NCBI GenBank assembly: GCA_011682715.1
Contig: JAACEC010000104.1
Span: 1-5,307, forward strand
DNA length: 5,307 nt
Direction: 5' to 3'
Source of the DNA: Pseudomonadota bacterium
GTDB lineage: Bacteria > Hydrothermota > 32-111 > QNBC01
Made by a program: the position numbers and the translations under genes. Positions 1 to 5,307 of this stretch are shown here, in pieces. The notes beneath the pieces are model-generated. The model made no database searches and had not been told where the DNA came from. It saw only the letters and a program-made list of their open reading frames with translations. The number at the start of each line of letters is the position of its first letter. The stretch's first letter is position 1.

Positions 1-1732
1 CTACCTTTTTGTATACAAAATTGATTCTTCCATTTTTCTTGTCGGACACAACCTTTTTCAAAAGATCAGCAACTTCCTCTTTGTTGTTTAACAATACGGT
101 ATCTTTGTAATTGGAAAGAAGATTCTCAATTAAATTTTCATACCCCTGTTTTACCTCCACTCTGTCCATCAAAAGAGGTTTCCCTGAATTTCTGAACTTC
201 AGAGCTTCTTCTCCTATACCTTCTCCGTTTTCTTCCATCTCTTTCAAAATCCCCAATTCGCTCTTCATTCTTCCGAGACTATTTTCCGTTTCCCTCAATT
301 CATCCTTACTCTTTTCTATATCAGAATTTGTTTTAACGAGTTTATCCTTTAATTTCTTAACTTCTTCTTTCAAATTCTTCTCTTTCGTCAGATATTCGGC
401 AAGTTTATCCTCTAGAAAAGGAGTTTGTTCCTTTATTTTTCTACTTTCCTCAATATTTGAGTCGAGTTCATCCTTTAAATCATTTAATTTGTCCAAATCA
501 AATTGGTAAGTACGCTTTTCTACCGCCATTTCATTTTCAATGTCATGTAGACTGCTTTTTTTCTCCTCAAACTCCTTTTTTTTGATATCCAATTCCGTGC
601 TTCTATATACGATTTTCTTTGTTATATCATCCGTCTGCTTACCCAATACTTTTATCTCTTTCTCCAAATTAACAATTTGTTTTTCCGTTTCATTCGTTCT
701 TTGCCCGACGGATGACAATTTTTCCTCTGTTTTTGGGATTTGTTCGGACAATTCTATTTTTTCTCTCAACAATCCCTTTGATCTCTCCTGTAAATTTTTG
801 AGTTCGGCGAGAACCGTTGATTTTTCCCCGATTATTTTGTTCAATTGCTCGTTAATGGAATTGATACTCTGGCTGACCGCTTCTCTCATATCGGAAATTT
901 TAATGATTTTTTCATTATACTCTTTTTTTATCTTTTCAAAATCGCTCAGTTTTTTAATCTTCTCCAATTCCCGATTTTTGCACTCTTCAATCTTTGCATA
1001 TATGCTATGCAATTCCTCCCTCAGTGATTTATAAGAGCTCATGAAAAACACTTTTTCCTTGTTTTCAATGTCCTCTTTCAATTTATTGTAACGACGCACC
1101 TTATCCGCCTGGTACTTCAAGACTCTCAACCTTTCGGAAACCTCCGCAATTATATCTTCCCCTCTCTTCATGGCATCCCTCGTCAGTGCAAGTTTTTTCA
1201 GTGTCTCCCTTTTATCAAGTTTATATTTTGCAATTCCACTTGCTTCGCATAAGATATCATTGATTAACATGCTGTTGGGCCTTAGCAAATCATCTATGAC
1301 CGAGGGTTTGAAAAGCGTGTATGATGATTCTCCGAGCCCAGTACCGGAAAGAAATCTATTTATATCTTTCAATCTCACCGGTGTTCTGTTGAGGAGATAT
1401 TCACTGTCGCCGTTTTTGTACAATCTTCTTGTGATTTCGATTTCGCTATAATTCAAAGGAATTATTCTATCTTCATTGGACAAACGGAGCGTAACTTCTG
1501 CCATTCCTTGTGCCGCTCTGAGCGTCGATCCGTTAAAAATCACATCCCCACTTTTTTCGCAACGTATCTCTTTTGGGCTTTGCTCCCCTATTACCCATTT
1601 AATCGCATCTACTATATTGCTCTTTCCACATCCGTTGGGTCCGACAAATCCTATTAAATCTTTGTCAATGGGTATTCTTACGGAATTCGCGAATGATTTA
1701 AATCCGCTGATTTCTATGTCGAGAAGTTTCAT
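1..1732 (-). CDS. smc: Chromosome segregation protein SMC, N-terminal half (runs off left edge)
   Basis: This is the N-terminal 577 codons of an SMC ATPase, the dimeric coiled-coil motor that compacts and segregates chromosomes, usually with ScpA and ScpB. It starts MKLLDIEISGFKSF. The Walker A motif GPNGCGKSN is at residues 31-39, followed by VDAIKWVIGEQSPKEIR, typical of SMC. SGTGLGESSY at 129-138 and CEASGIAKYK at 162-171 match the conserved block before the coiled coil. A long Glu/Lys-rich coiled coil spans about 175-505. The start of the hinge domain is at about 508-577, where the window ends. The Walker B and signature motifs lie outside. The region where most SMCs have a Q-loop glutamine reads YTLFKPSVIDDLL (138-150), without glutamine. 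The ATG at 1732 is supported by an AAAGGAG ribosome-binding site 10 nt upstream and by the family N-terminus. The start overlaps the 3' end of the preceding gene by 35 nt in another frame, implying co-transcription. No in-frame stop is seen, so the gene looks intact as far as it goes. Confidence 0.97.
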   Translation of the reverse strand, partial: MKLLDIEISGFKSFANSVRIPIDKDLIGFVGPNGCGKSNIVDAIKWVIGEQSPKEIRCEKSGDVIFNGSTLRAAQGMAEVTLRLSNEDRIIPLNYSEIEITRRLYKNGDSEYLLNRTPVRLKDINRFLSGTGLGESSYTLFKPSVIDDLLRPNSMLINDILCEASGIAKYKLDKRETLKKLALTRDAMKRGEDIIAEVSERLRVLKYQADKVRRYNKLKEDIENKEKVFFMSSYKSLREELHSIYAKIEECKNRELEKIKKLSDFEKIKKEYNEKIIKISDMREAVSQSINSINEQLNKIIGEKSTVLAELKNLQERSKGLLREKIELSEQIPKTEEKLSSVGQRTNETEKQIVNLEKEIKVLGKQTDDITKKIVYRSTELDIKKKEFEEKKSSLHDIENEMAVEKRTYQFDLDKLNDLKDELDSNIEESRKIKEQTPFLEDKLAEYLTKEKNLKEEVKKLKDKLVKTNSDIEKSKDELRETENSLGRMKSELGILKEMEENGEGIGEEALKFRNSGKPLLMDRVEVKQGYENLIENLLSNYKDTVLLNNKEEVADLLKKVVSDKKNGRINFVYKKV

Positions 1733-2819
1733 TAAAAAGGTACTCCTTTAATTTTATATAATTCAGGGCTCTTCCCCTTGATTGCATACTATTCAAATTA
1801 CTTAACGCCTTCCACAGTAAAAAGTAATTACCACCTGCATTCCATACATAATAACTCCCATCACCTATGGAAATCGCTGCATTTATCTGATTTTCCACAT
1901 AAAATTTTCCCATTTTTGACTGTTTATAGGTAAAGGATTGCAAAAACGGGATTATCCGCTGCCCCTTTGACGTGTATTTTTGAGCCCTTACCAGACTTCC
2001 TCGAATAATATCGTAGGTCCTTTTAAAATAATCCCCGTTTTTTAAAAGGAATTTGTCACCAAAATGAGAGGGATACAACATCGGAGAGACGATGTCCACC
2101 TGAGCCGTAATCATCTTCATATCCTGTCCGATATTTATGATTCTCTTCAACCATGGTAGATACCCGAATACATCTATACCTACATCATAGTTCTTTAATT
2201 TGAATTTCGCGTAATGTGCGAACATAGCAATAATATCGCTGTAATAATAACCCTTTTGATAATGAGGATACTCACAAAGCCCTATATTACCATCCGAGGG
2301 AAAACGTACATAATCGAATTGGACGGAGTCGAACCCTCTCTTTAATACCTCTCTTGCAACTGCAATATTATAATCCCAATTATCAATGTTATAGGGATCA
2401 ACCCAATATGCTCCCCCCGAATCTCTCCAGGGAGTGTGTGTGATTTTATTCAATACGGCATATTTTCCCTTCTCCGCATTTGCTCTTATAGGATCTTTGA
2501 AAGTAACGATTCTTCCGACTAAAAGTATATCGTTCCTATGAAAAAATTTCACAAGGGAATCCAGGTTATAGATGGGACGAACCGCTTTCTGAAGTTCTGG
2601 ATTTTTACTTTTGAAAGGTATGATACCGTTATCCTCCTTAACATCAATTACAACTGTGTTAAGTTTATACTTCTTCATACTGTCAACATCCAAACTGATA
2701 CGTCTTGTATCGGAACATGAATAGGGATTTAAATATATACCCCTCACGGGAGAAGGCAGTTTTTTTGCGTTTAAAGCAAATACAAAAAAAATAAAAACAA
2801 AATATCTCAACTTTTTCAT
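1698..2819 (-). CDS. Secreted putative glycoside hydrolase, DUF4015 family
   Basis: A 373-residue protein of the DUF4015 (PF13200) putative glycoside hydrolase family, predicted to be a TIM-barrel enzyme related to alpha-amylase-type hydrolases; its substrate is unknown. MKKLRYFVFIFFVFALNA (1-18) looks like a signal peptide cut after Ala18, so the mature protein should act outside the cytoplasmic membrane. Family-like segments follow in order: VRGIYLN (25-31), LNTVVIDVKEDNG (53-65), GRIVTFKDP (102-110), YWVDPYN (138-144), GFDSVQFDYVRFPSDG (162-177), DVFGYLPW (216-223) and VDIVSPMLYPSHFG (241-254). Asp164 and Asp169 are candidate active-site acids. I recall Glu as common after Asp164, where this protein has Ser. 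I chose the ATG at 2819 because it begins the signal peptide and sits 7 nt after a strong -10 box. A TTG 36 nt upstream is in frame but is the -35 element itself. Its 3' end overlaps smc by 35 nt. The family call is firm; the enzymatic activity is not proven. Confidence 0.88.
   Translation of the reverse strand: MKKLRYFVFIFFVFALNAKKLPSPVRGIYLNPYSCSDTRRISLDVDSMKKYKLNTVVIDVKEDNGIIPFKSKNPELQKAVRPIYNLDSLVKFFHRNDILLVGRIVTFKDPIRANAEKGKYAVLNKITHTPWRDSGGAYWVDPYNIDNWDYNIAVAREVLKRGFDSVQFDYVRFPSDGNIGLCEYPHYQKGYYYSDIIAMFAHYAKFKLKNYDVGIDVFGYLPWLKRIINIGQDMKMITAQVDIVSPMLYPSHFGDKFLLKNGDYFKRTYDIIRGSLVRAQKYTSKGQRIIPFLQSFTYKQSKMGKFYVENQINAAISIGDGSYYVWNAGGNYFLLWKALSNLNSMQSRGRALNYIKLKEYLFNETSRHRNQRI
1736..1749 (-). 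promoter_or_regulatory. Small hairpin enclosing the smc ribosome-binding site
   Basis: On the minus strand AAAGG, a 4-nt loop AGTA, and CCTTT form a perfect 5-bp stem that holds most of the smc Shine-Dalgarno. The stop codon of the upstream gene lies further downstream (1698-1700), so ribosomes finishing that gene would pass through and open the stem. This could couple smc translation to that of its neighbour. The stem is short and AT-rich, so the effect, if any, may be weak. The regulatory role is inference. Confidence 0.3.
1743..1749 (-). promoter_or_regulatory. Shine-Dalgarno site of smc
   Basis: AAAGGAG on the minus strand, 10 nt before the smc ATG and inside the coding sequence of the upstream DUF4015 gene. 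It is the only clear Shine-Dalgarno sequence before a gene start in this window, and it supports 1732 as the smc start. Its AAAGG part can pair with CCTTT just downstream (see the hairpin at 1736-1749). Confidence 0.8.
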
Positions 2820-2826
2820 GGAATAG

Positions 2827-2855
2827 AATATAGCATAACAAGCGATTTTTATCAA
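2827..2855 (-). promoter_or_regulatory. Promoter of the DUF4015 gene, predicted leaderless
   Basis: On the minus strand the -35 box TTGATA (2855-2850) is followed by a 17-nt spacer and the -10 box TATATT (2832-2827). TGC precedes the -10 box, as in an extended -10 promoter. Only 7 nt (CTATTCC) separate the -10 box from the ATG at 2819, so transcription should begin at or next to the start codon. There is no Shine-Dalgarno sequence. The -35 box lies in AACTTGATAAAAA (2846-2858), repeated exactly at the regulator promoter. Confidence 0.75.
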
Positions 2856-2865
2856 GTTATATAAC
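2856..2865. promoter_or_regulatory. 10-bp palindrome abutting the -35 box
   Basis: GTTATATAAC is a perfect palindrome directly upstream of the -35 box of the DUF4015 promoter and 11 nt beyond the stop codon of the regulator gene. Its position would suit a transcription-factor half-site pair or an AT-rich UP-like element. AT-rich palindromes of this size are common by chance and no second copy is seen in the window, so this is a weak call. Confidence 0.2.
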
Positions 2866-2876
2866 GGTTGGAAATT

Positions 2877-4961
2877 TTATTTTTGTCCGAATTTCAAGAT
2901 GTAACCCAATACACCTTTCTCCCCTTTTATGTGAATTATGGTCTCATATATATTTTTATTTAACAAAGGCTCAAAATATGTTTCGTGTTGTATCGTACCA
3001 CTCTTTGCCCTTACCGAAGGAAGGGATAAGGGGCAAAAATCAACCGGTTTATCGGTACCGTGGATTATCTCATAACAATATTTGCCGTTGATATCCGTAT
3101 CGTTTCTCATCTTAATAAATGCACTGTTATGGAGTCTGATTTTATAGTAACTATCTATAACCAAAATAGGAGAATTGTCCCGTTCAATTAACGAATCAAT
3201 TAGTGAGACGTAAAAATCGATATCATTTCTCATGTTTAATCGGTTTATTTCGGTCATTAATCTGTTCCCAAAAGTAATTATTGCCTCAAAAACGCTTCCC
3301 CTGTTTTTAATATCTCCATTATAAACTATAGAAACAAAACCGGATATTTCTCCGTTCTTTCTCGACTTTAAAGGGATAATAATATTTTCGCTATCGTCAA
3401 ATTGTTGAAATTTGTAAATGTTTTTATCCCCTTTTTTTATTTTCTCCAAAACATCCTTTTCCACTACATAATCTGCATATTTTTTCCCGGCAAAAGAGGA
3501 TCCTATTGCTTTGTACGACTCGAACGTATCATCAAACAACGCAATTATTACCGATTTAAATCCGAAAGTTTTTCTTAAAATATAAGCACAATTCTGATAA
3601 ATCGTTTTTTCGTTTTTAGCCCTATAAAATTCCCTATCGGTAAGAGTGTAAAGCTCACTAATCCTTCTAAAAAACCGAGTTTCTTTTTCCGACTCTTCCA
3701 CATCGGAAAAATTAATTATACTTCCTTTTAAATAATATTGTTCGCTACCGACCAGTTTCTCTCTCTCCATATTGATAACGACATCAATTGAATTTTCACC
3801 GTCTCCTTTGAATTTAACCTTAAATCCCCTGATACTTTCTTTAACCGCAATACCTTTCTTTATAAAAGCCGCATCCGACTTATCTGTAATTAGATTGTAG
3901 AAATTTTTTACATTAAGTTCATACTTGTTCTTTTTGCCGAATATTTTGGCAAAAGAATCATTCATATCAATAAATTCCCCATCTCTATCCATGATAAACA
4001 GGGGAACATCAATGAGGTTAAATAATGATTCGTAGCGTTTTTCATATAACGACATGTGTTTTTGAGAGGAATAAATGCTAAACAGAATCCCTGAAGCAAA
4101 ATTTGAAAATGTTTCCATTTTCATCATGTCATTTTCTTTAAATCCACTTTTCTTGTCAAATAATACCAAAACTCCAAAAATAAATTTTTTCGATATGAGA
4201 GGAATAATCATCATATTACCAAAAGGTAAAAGTCCTTTTTTTATATTGTTCTTATTGCAATACGTCTCAATGTCATCAACTATAATCGATGATATTCCCG
4301 TAAAACCGACAAATTTCAATTCCTCGAAGGAACTCACATATTCTTTGTCATGATTCTTGATAAAGAGTGAAACATTTTCGAAATTACTATCAATGTTATC
4401 GTATATATTTATAAATCCTCCGCTTGCTCCTGTCAAATTAACACCACTTTGAGTGATTTTATCCGCTAATTCATGTAATTTTGTTATTTTCAATGTTTCC
4501 GATGAGAATTCCCATAACATCTTCATATAGTCGAGATTTGTTTCAGCCGTTTTTTTCTCCTCCTCTATCTTGTCTCGCATTCTCTTTATTCGTAACATTA
4601 CATTTATCCTGGCAATTAATTCGGACACTTGAATCGGTTTTGATATAAATTCGTCTCCACCTACGGCAAGTGCCTCCGATCTGATACTGGAATCCGTATC
4701 CATTCCGGTAAAAAATATTATAGGGGTATATTGTGTTTCTTGCATTTCTCTCATTCTTTGGCAAACCTCAATACCGTTCATCTTTGGCATATCAAGATCG
4801 AGCATAATGACATCCATTTTATGTCTTAATGCTAGAGCAATTCCTTCCTTACCACTCAATGCCGTAAACACATTCACATTATCCATATATGTATGTATAA
4901 TCTCTTCGGTTGTTTCCAGGCTATCCCGATTATCATCGATTAATAAAATATTCTTCTTCAT
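2877..4961 (-). CDS. Response regulator with REC-GAF-PAS-GAF-PAS architecture and no output domain
   Basis: A 694-residue, apparently cytoplasmic signalling protein. The receiver domain (about 1-122) has the acidic pair Asp9/Asp10, phospho-acceptor Asp55 in LDLDMP, Thr85 and Lys108 in ISKP, so it should accept a phosphate from a histidine kinase. A charged helical linker (about 122-165) leads to a GAF-like domain (about 165-300). A PAS domain (about 307-420; SLFNLIDVPLFIMDRDGEF), a second GAF-like domain (about 434-575) and a terminal PAS domain (about 582-692; SPILVIDSYYKIRLHNSAF) follow. The last PAS has CYEIIHGTDKPVDFCP (629-644), a version of a Cys-rich PAS motif in which one usual Cys is Val640. 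No HisKA, HATPase, GGDEF, EAL, HD-GYP, sigma-54 or DNA-binding region is visible, and no transmembrane segment. The stop at 2877 is followed by the next promoter, so no output domain was lost by frameshift nearby. I chose the ATG at 4961 because MKKNILLIDDN is the normal REC start and lies 7 nt after the -10 box. Domain borders are by eye; the GAF calls are less certain than REC and PAS. Confidence 0.9.
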   Translation of the reverse strand: MKKNILLIDDNRDSLETTEEIIHTYMDNVNVFTALSGKEGIALALRHKMDVIMLDLDMPKMNGIEVCQRMREMQETQYTPIIFFTGMDTDSSIRSEALAVGGDEFISKPIQVSELIARINVMLRIKRMRDKIEEEKKTAETNLDYMKMLWEFSSETLKITKLHELADKITQSGVNLTGASGGFINIYDNIDSNFENVSLFIKNHDKEYVSSFEELKFVGFTGISSIIVDDIETYCNKNNIKKGLLPFGNMMIIPLISKKFIFGVLVLFDKKSGFKENDMMKMETFSNFASGILFSIYSSQKHMSLYEKRYESLFNLIDVPLFIMDRDGEFIDMNDSFAKIFGKKNKYELNVKNFYNLITDKSDAAFIKKGIAVKESIRGFKVKFKGDGENSIDVVINMEREKLVGSEQYYLKGSIINFSDVEESEKETRFFRRISELYTLTDREFYRAKNEKTIYQNCAYILRKTFGFKSVIIALFDDTFESYKAIGSSFAGKKYADYVVEKDVLEKIKKGDKNIYKFQQFDDSENIIIPLKSRKNGEISGFVSIVYNGDIKNRGSVFEAIITFGNRLMTEINRLNMRNDIDFYVSLIDSLIERDNSPILVIDSYYKIRLHNSAFIKMRNDTDINGKYCYEIIHGTDKPVDFCPLSLPSVRAKSGTIQHETYFEPLLNKNIYETIIHIKGEKGVLGYILKFGQK

Positions 4962-4968
4962 ATTATTC

Positions 4969-4997
4969 ATTCTATAACAAACAATCTTTTTTATCAA
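4969..4997 (-). promoter_or_regulatory. Promoter of the response regulator gene, predicted leaderless
   Basis: On the minus strand TTGATA (4997-4992), a 17-nt spacer and TAGAAT (4974-4969) are followed by 7 nt (GAATAAT) and the ATG at 4961. This is the same geometry as at the DUF4015 gene, and the shared 13-mer AACTTGATAAAAA (4988-5000) covers the -35 box. There is no Shine-Dalgarno. An upstream in-frame ATG at 4970 overlaps the -10 box, so it should not be in the transcript. TATAGA, 2 nt further upstream, is an alternative -10 with a poorer 15-nt spacer. Confidence 0.72.
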
Positions 4998-5136
4998 GTT
5001 GAATTTAAATATCTTGGAAAATAGGTACGGAGATATTAACTACCTCATGTGGGTTTATGACAAAGTTGGTGGATATATCTATACAGCTTACCGACTTGAA
5101 TATCTTTATTTATTCGTCTGAGAATATTTATTTTGT
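4998..5136. other. Divergent intergenic core between the regulator and M23 promoters
   Basis: About 140 bp between two outward-facing -35 boxes. I see no convincing gene, RNA, terminator or strong inverted repeat. Short open stretches exist on both strands: a 24-codon ATG frame on the plus strand (5047-5121) and a 35-codon frame without a start codon on the minus strand (5005-5109). Neither has a ribosome-binding site. The region could hold operators shared by the two divergent genes, but none can be pointed to. Confidence 0.5.
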
Positions 5137-5165
5137 TTGACGCCCTTCGCAAAATCTGCTATTTA
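5137..5165 (+). promoter_or_regulatory. Promoter of the M23 peptidase gene, predicted leaderless
   Basis: TTGACG (5137-5142), a 17-nt spacer ending in TGC, and TATTTA (5160-5165) lie 5 nt before the ATG at 5171, with no Shine-Dalgarno. The TGC before the -10 box is shared with the DUF4015 promoter. A better-looking TATAAT at 5164-5169 is too far from the -35 box (21 nt) and would start transcription inside the gene, so I favour TATTTA. The gap to the ATG is 2 nt shorter than at the two minus-strand promoters. Confidence 0.6.
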
Positions 5166-5170
5166 TAATC

Positions 5171-5307
5171 ATGACAATACTATCCGGTATTTTAATGGTT
5201 ATCATATTTTACTATCCCCTTCCGCAGAGGACCTATGTAACATCAGGTTTTATGGAACCACGTCCCGGGCGATATCATGCAGGAATCGATTTCGGCACCG
5301 ATATGAA
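5171..5307 (+). CDS. M23 (LytM-like) family metallopeptidase, N-terminal fragment (runs off right edge)
   Basis: The first 45 codons of a probable zinc-dependent murein endopeptidase. A hydrophobic stretch ILSGILMVIIFYY (3-15) suggests a short signal peptide or membrane anchor, although no Lys or Arg precedes it, which is unusual for a signal peptide. The sequence then goes straight into TYVTSGFMEPRPGRYHAGID (21-40), which matches the start of the M23 domain. His36 and Asp40 of HxxxD are the expected first two zinc ligands; the later HxH motif would lie beyond the window. The catalytic domain thus begins about 20 residues in, with no coiled-coil or LysM region before it. The ATG at 5171 is favoured because it includes the whole hydrophobic segment and lies 5 nt after a -10 box. 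An in-frame ATG at 5195 would cut that segment short. The gene is divergent from the response regulator. The family call rests on a short sequence, but the motif is characteristic. Confidence 0.8.
   Translation, partial: MTILSGILMVIIFYYPLPQRTYVTSGFMEPRPGRYHAGIDFGTDM

Noticed and set aside
111..1034. Open frames on the plus strand (111-509, 540-1034, 845-1027) of 60-164 codons, rich in Ser, Phe and Leu
   Set aside because: They are antisense to the Glu/Lys-rich coiled coil of smc, whose codons read as Ser/Phe/Leu on the other strand. None has a promoter, ribosome-binding site or recognisable domain.
1210..1221. AACTTGATAAAA inside smc on the minus strand, 12 nt identical to the promoter 13-mer
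   Set aside because: It encodes the conserved KLDK part of the SMC motif KYKLDKRE and has no gene start nearby, so it is coincidental.
1736..1749. AAAGG/CCTTT stem considered as an intrinsic terminator
   Set aside because: The stem is 5 bp and AT-rich, and it lies inside coding sequence just before smc. It is better explained by the ribosome-binding site.
1170..1751. Plus-strand frames of 91-93 codons opposite the smc ATPase domain (1170-1451, 1476-1751)
   Set aside because: The minus strand holds clearly conserved SMC motifs here; the antisense frames show no family features.
2538..2720. Plus-strand frame of 60 codons
   Set aside because: Antisense to the well-supported DUF4015 coding sequence, with no initiation signal.
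4075..4353. Plus-strand frame of 92 codons
   Set aside because: Antisense to the first GAF-like domain of the regulator; no supporting signal.
4543..4764. Minus-strand frame of 73 codons in another phase
   Set aside because: It overlaps the receiver domain and linker of the regulator, whose frame carries the Asp, Thr and Lys motif residues; the alternative product is Arg/Asn-rich with no domain.
5005..5109. A 35-codon open minus-strand frame ending at TAA (5005-5007) with protein-like composition
   Set aside because: It contains no ATG, GTG or TTG start and is bounded upstream by a stop, so it cannot be called a gene; at most a remnant.
5047..5121. A 24-codon plus-strand ORF starting ATG TGG GTT, in the divergent intergenic region
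   Set aside because: Too short to judge, with no Shine-Dalgarno. TATTAA lies 7 nt before the ATG but no -35 box stands 17 nt further up.
5164..5169. TATAAT as the -10 box of the M23 gene
   Set aside because: The spacing to TTGACG would be 21 nt and transcription would start downstream of the favoured ATG; TATTTA at 5160 has a 17-nt spacer and an upstream TGC.

Overview
The window is AT-rich bacterial DNA from an organism I cannot name with certainty. Three genes lie on the minus strand and the 5' end of a fourth lies on the plus strand. A two-gene block is read leftward: a secreted, DUF4015-type putative glycoside hydrolase (1698-2819), then the N-terminal half of a chromosome-segregation SMC ATPase (1732 to the left edge, running off the window). 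Upstream and in the same direction is a large cytoplasmic sensor/response regulator (2877-4961). It carries a REC domain followed by predicted GAF, PAS, GAF and PAS modules, and ends with no kinase or output domain. Divergent from it, at the right edge, is the start of a small M23 (LytM-like) zinc peptidase (5171 onward).

The SMC Q-loop region lacks the usual glutamine, as I recall is also the case in Bacteroidota SMCs, and the M23 start resembles FCB-group peptidases. An uncultured FCB-like or candidate-phylum lineage (WOR-3-like, for example) is possible, but this is only a guess.

The most striking signal is in gene expression. The three genes that begin transcription units have no Shine-Dalgarno sequence. 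Instead, a good -35/-10 promoter sits so close to the ATG that the mRNA should begin at, or within a base or two of, the start codon. For the regulator and the DUF4015 gene the geometry is identical: TTGATA, 17 nt, a -10 hexamer, 7 nt, ATG. The two also share the 13-mer AACTTGATAAAAA. The M23 gene has TTGACG, 17 nt, TATTTA, 5 nt, ATG. By contrast smc, which is internal to its unit and overlaps the preceding gene by 35 nt in another frame, has a clear AAAGGAG ribosome-binding site, partly buried in a small hairpin. The window therefore suggests two initiation modes: leaderless for first genes and Shine-Dalgarno for downstream genes. A practical result is that the -35 TTG is in frame with the ATG in two genes, so start-codon callers can extend both proteins by 12 false residues.

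Functionally, two gene products probably act at the envelope (DUF4015 protein and M23 peptidase), one in chromosome organisation (SMC) and one in signalling. Co-transcription of smc with a secreted glycan-related protein is unusual, but nothing here proves a functional link. I see no tRNA, rRNA, CRISPR array, insertion sequence or convincing intrinsic terminator.
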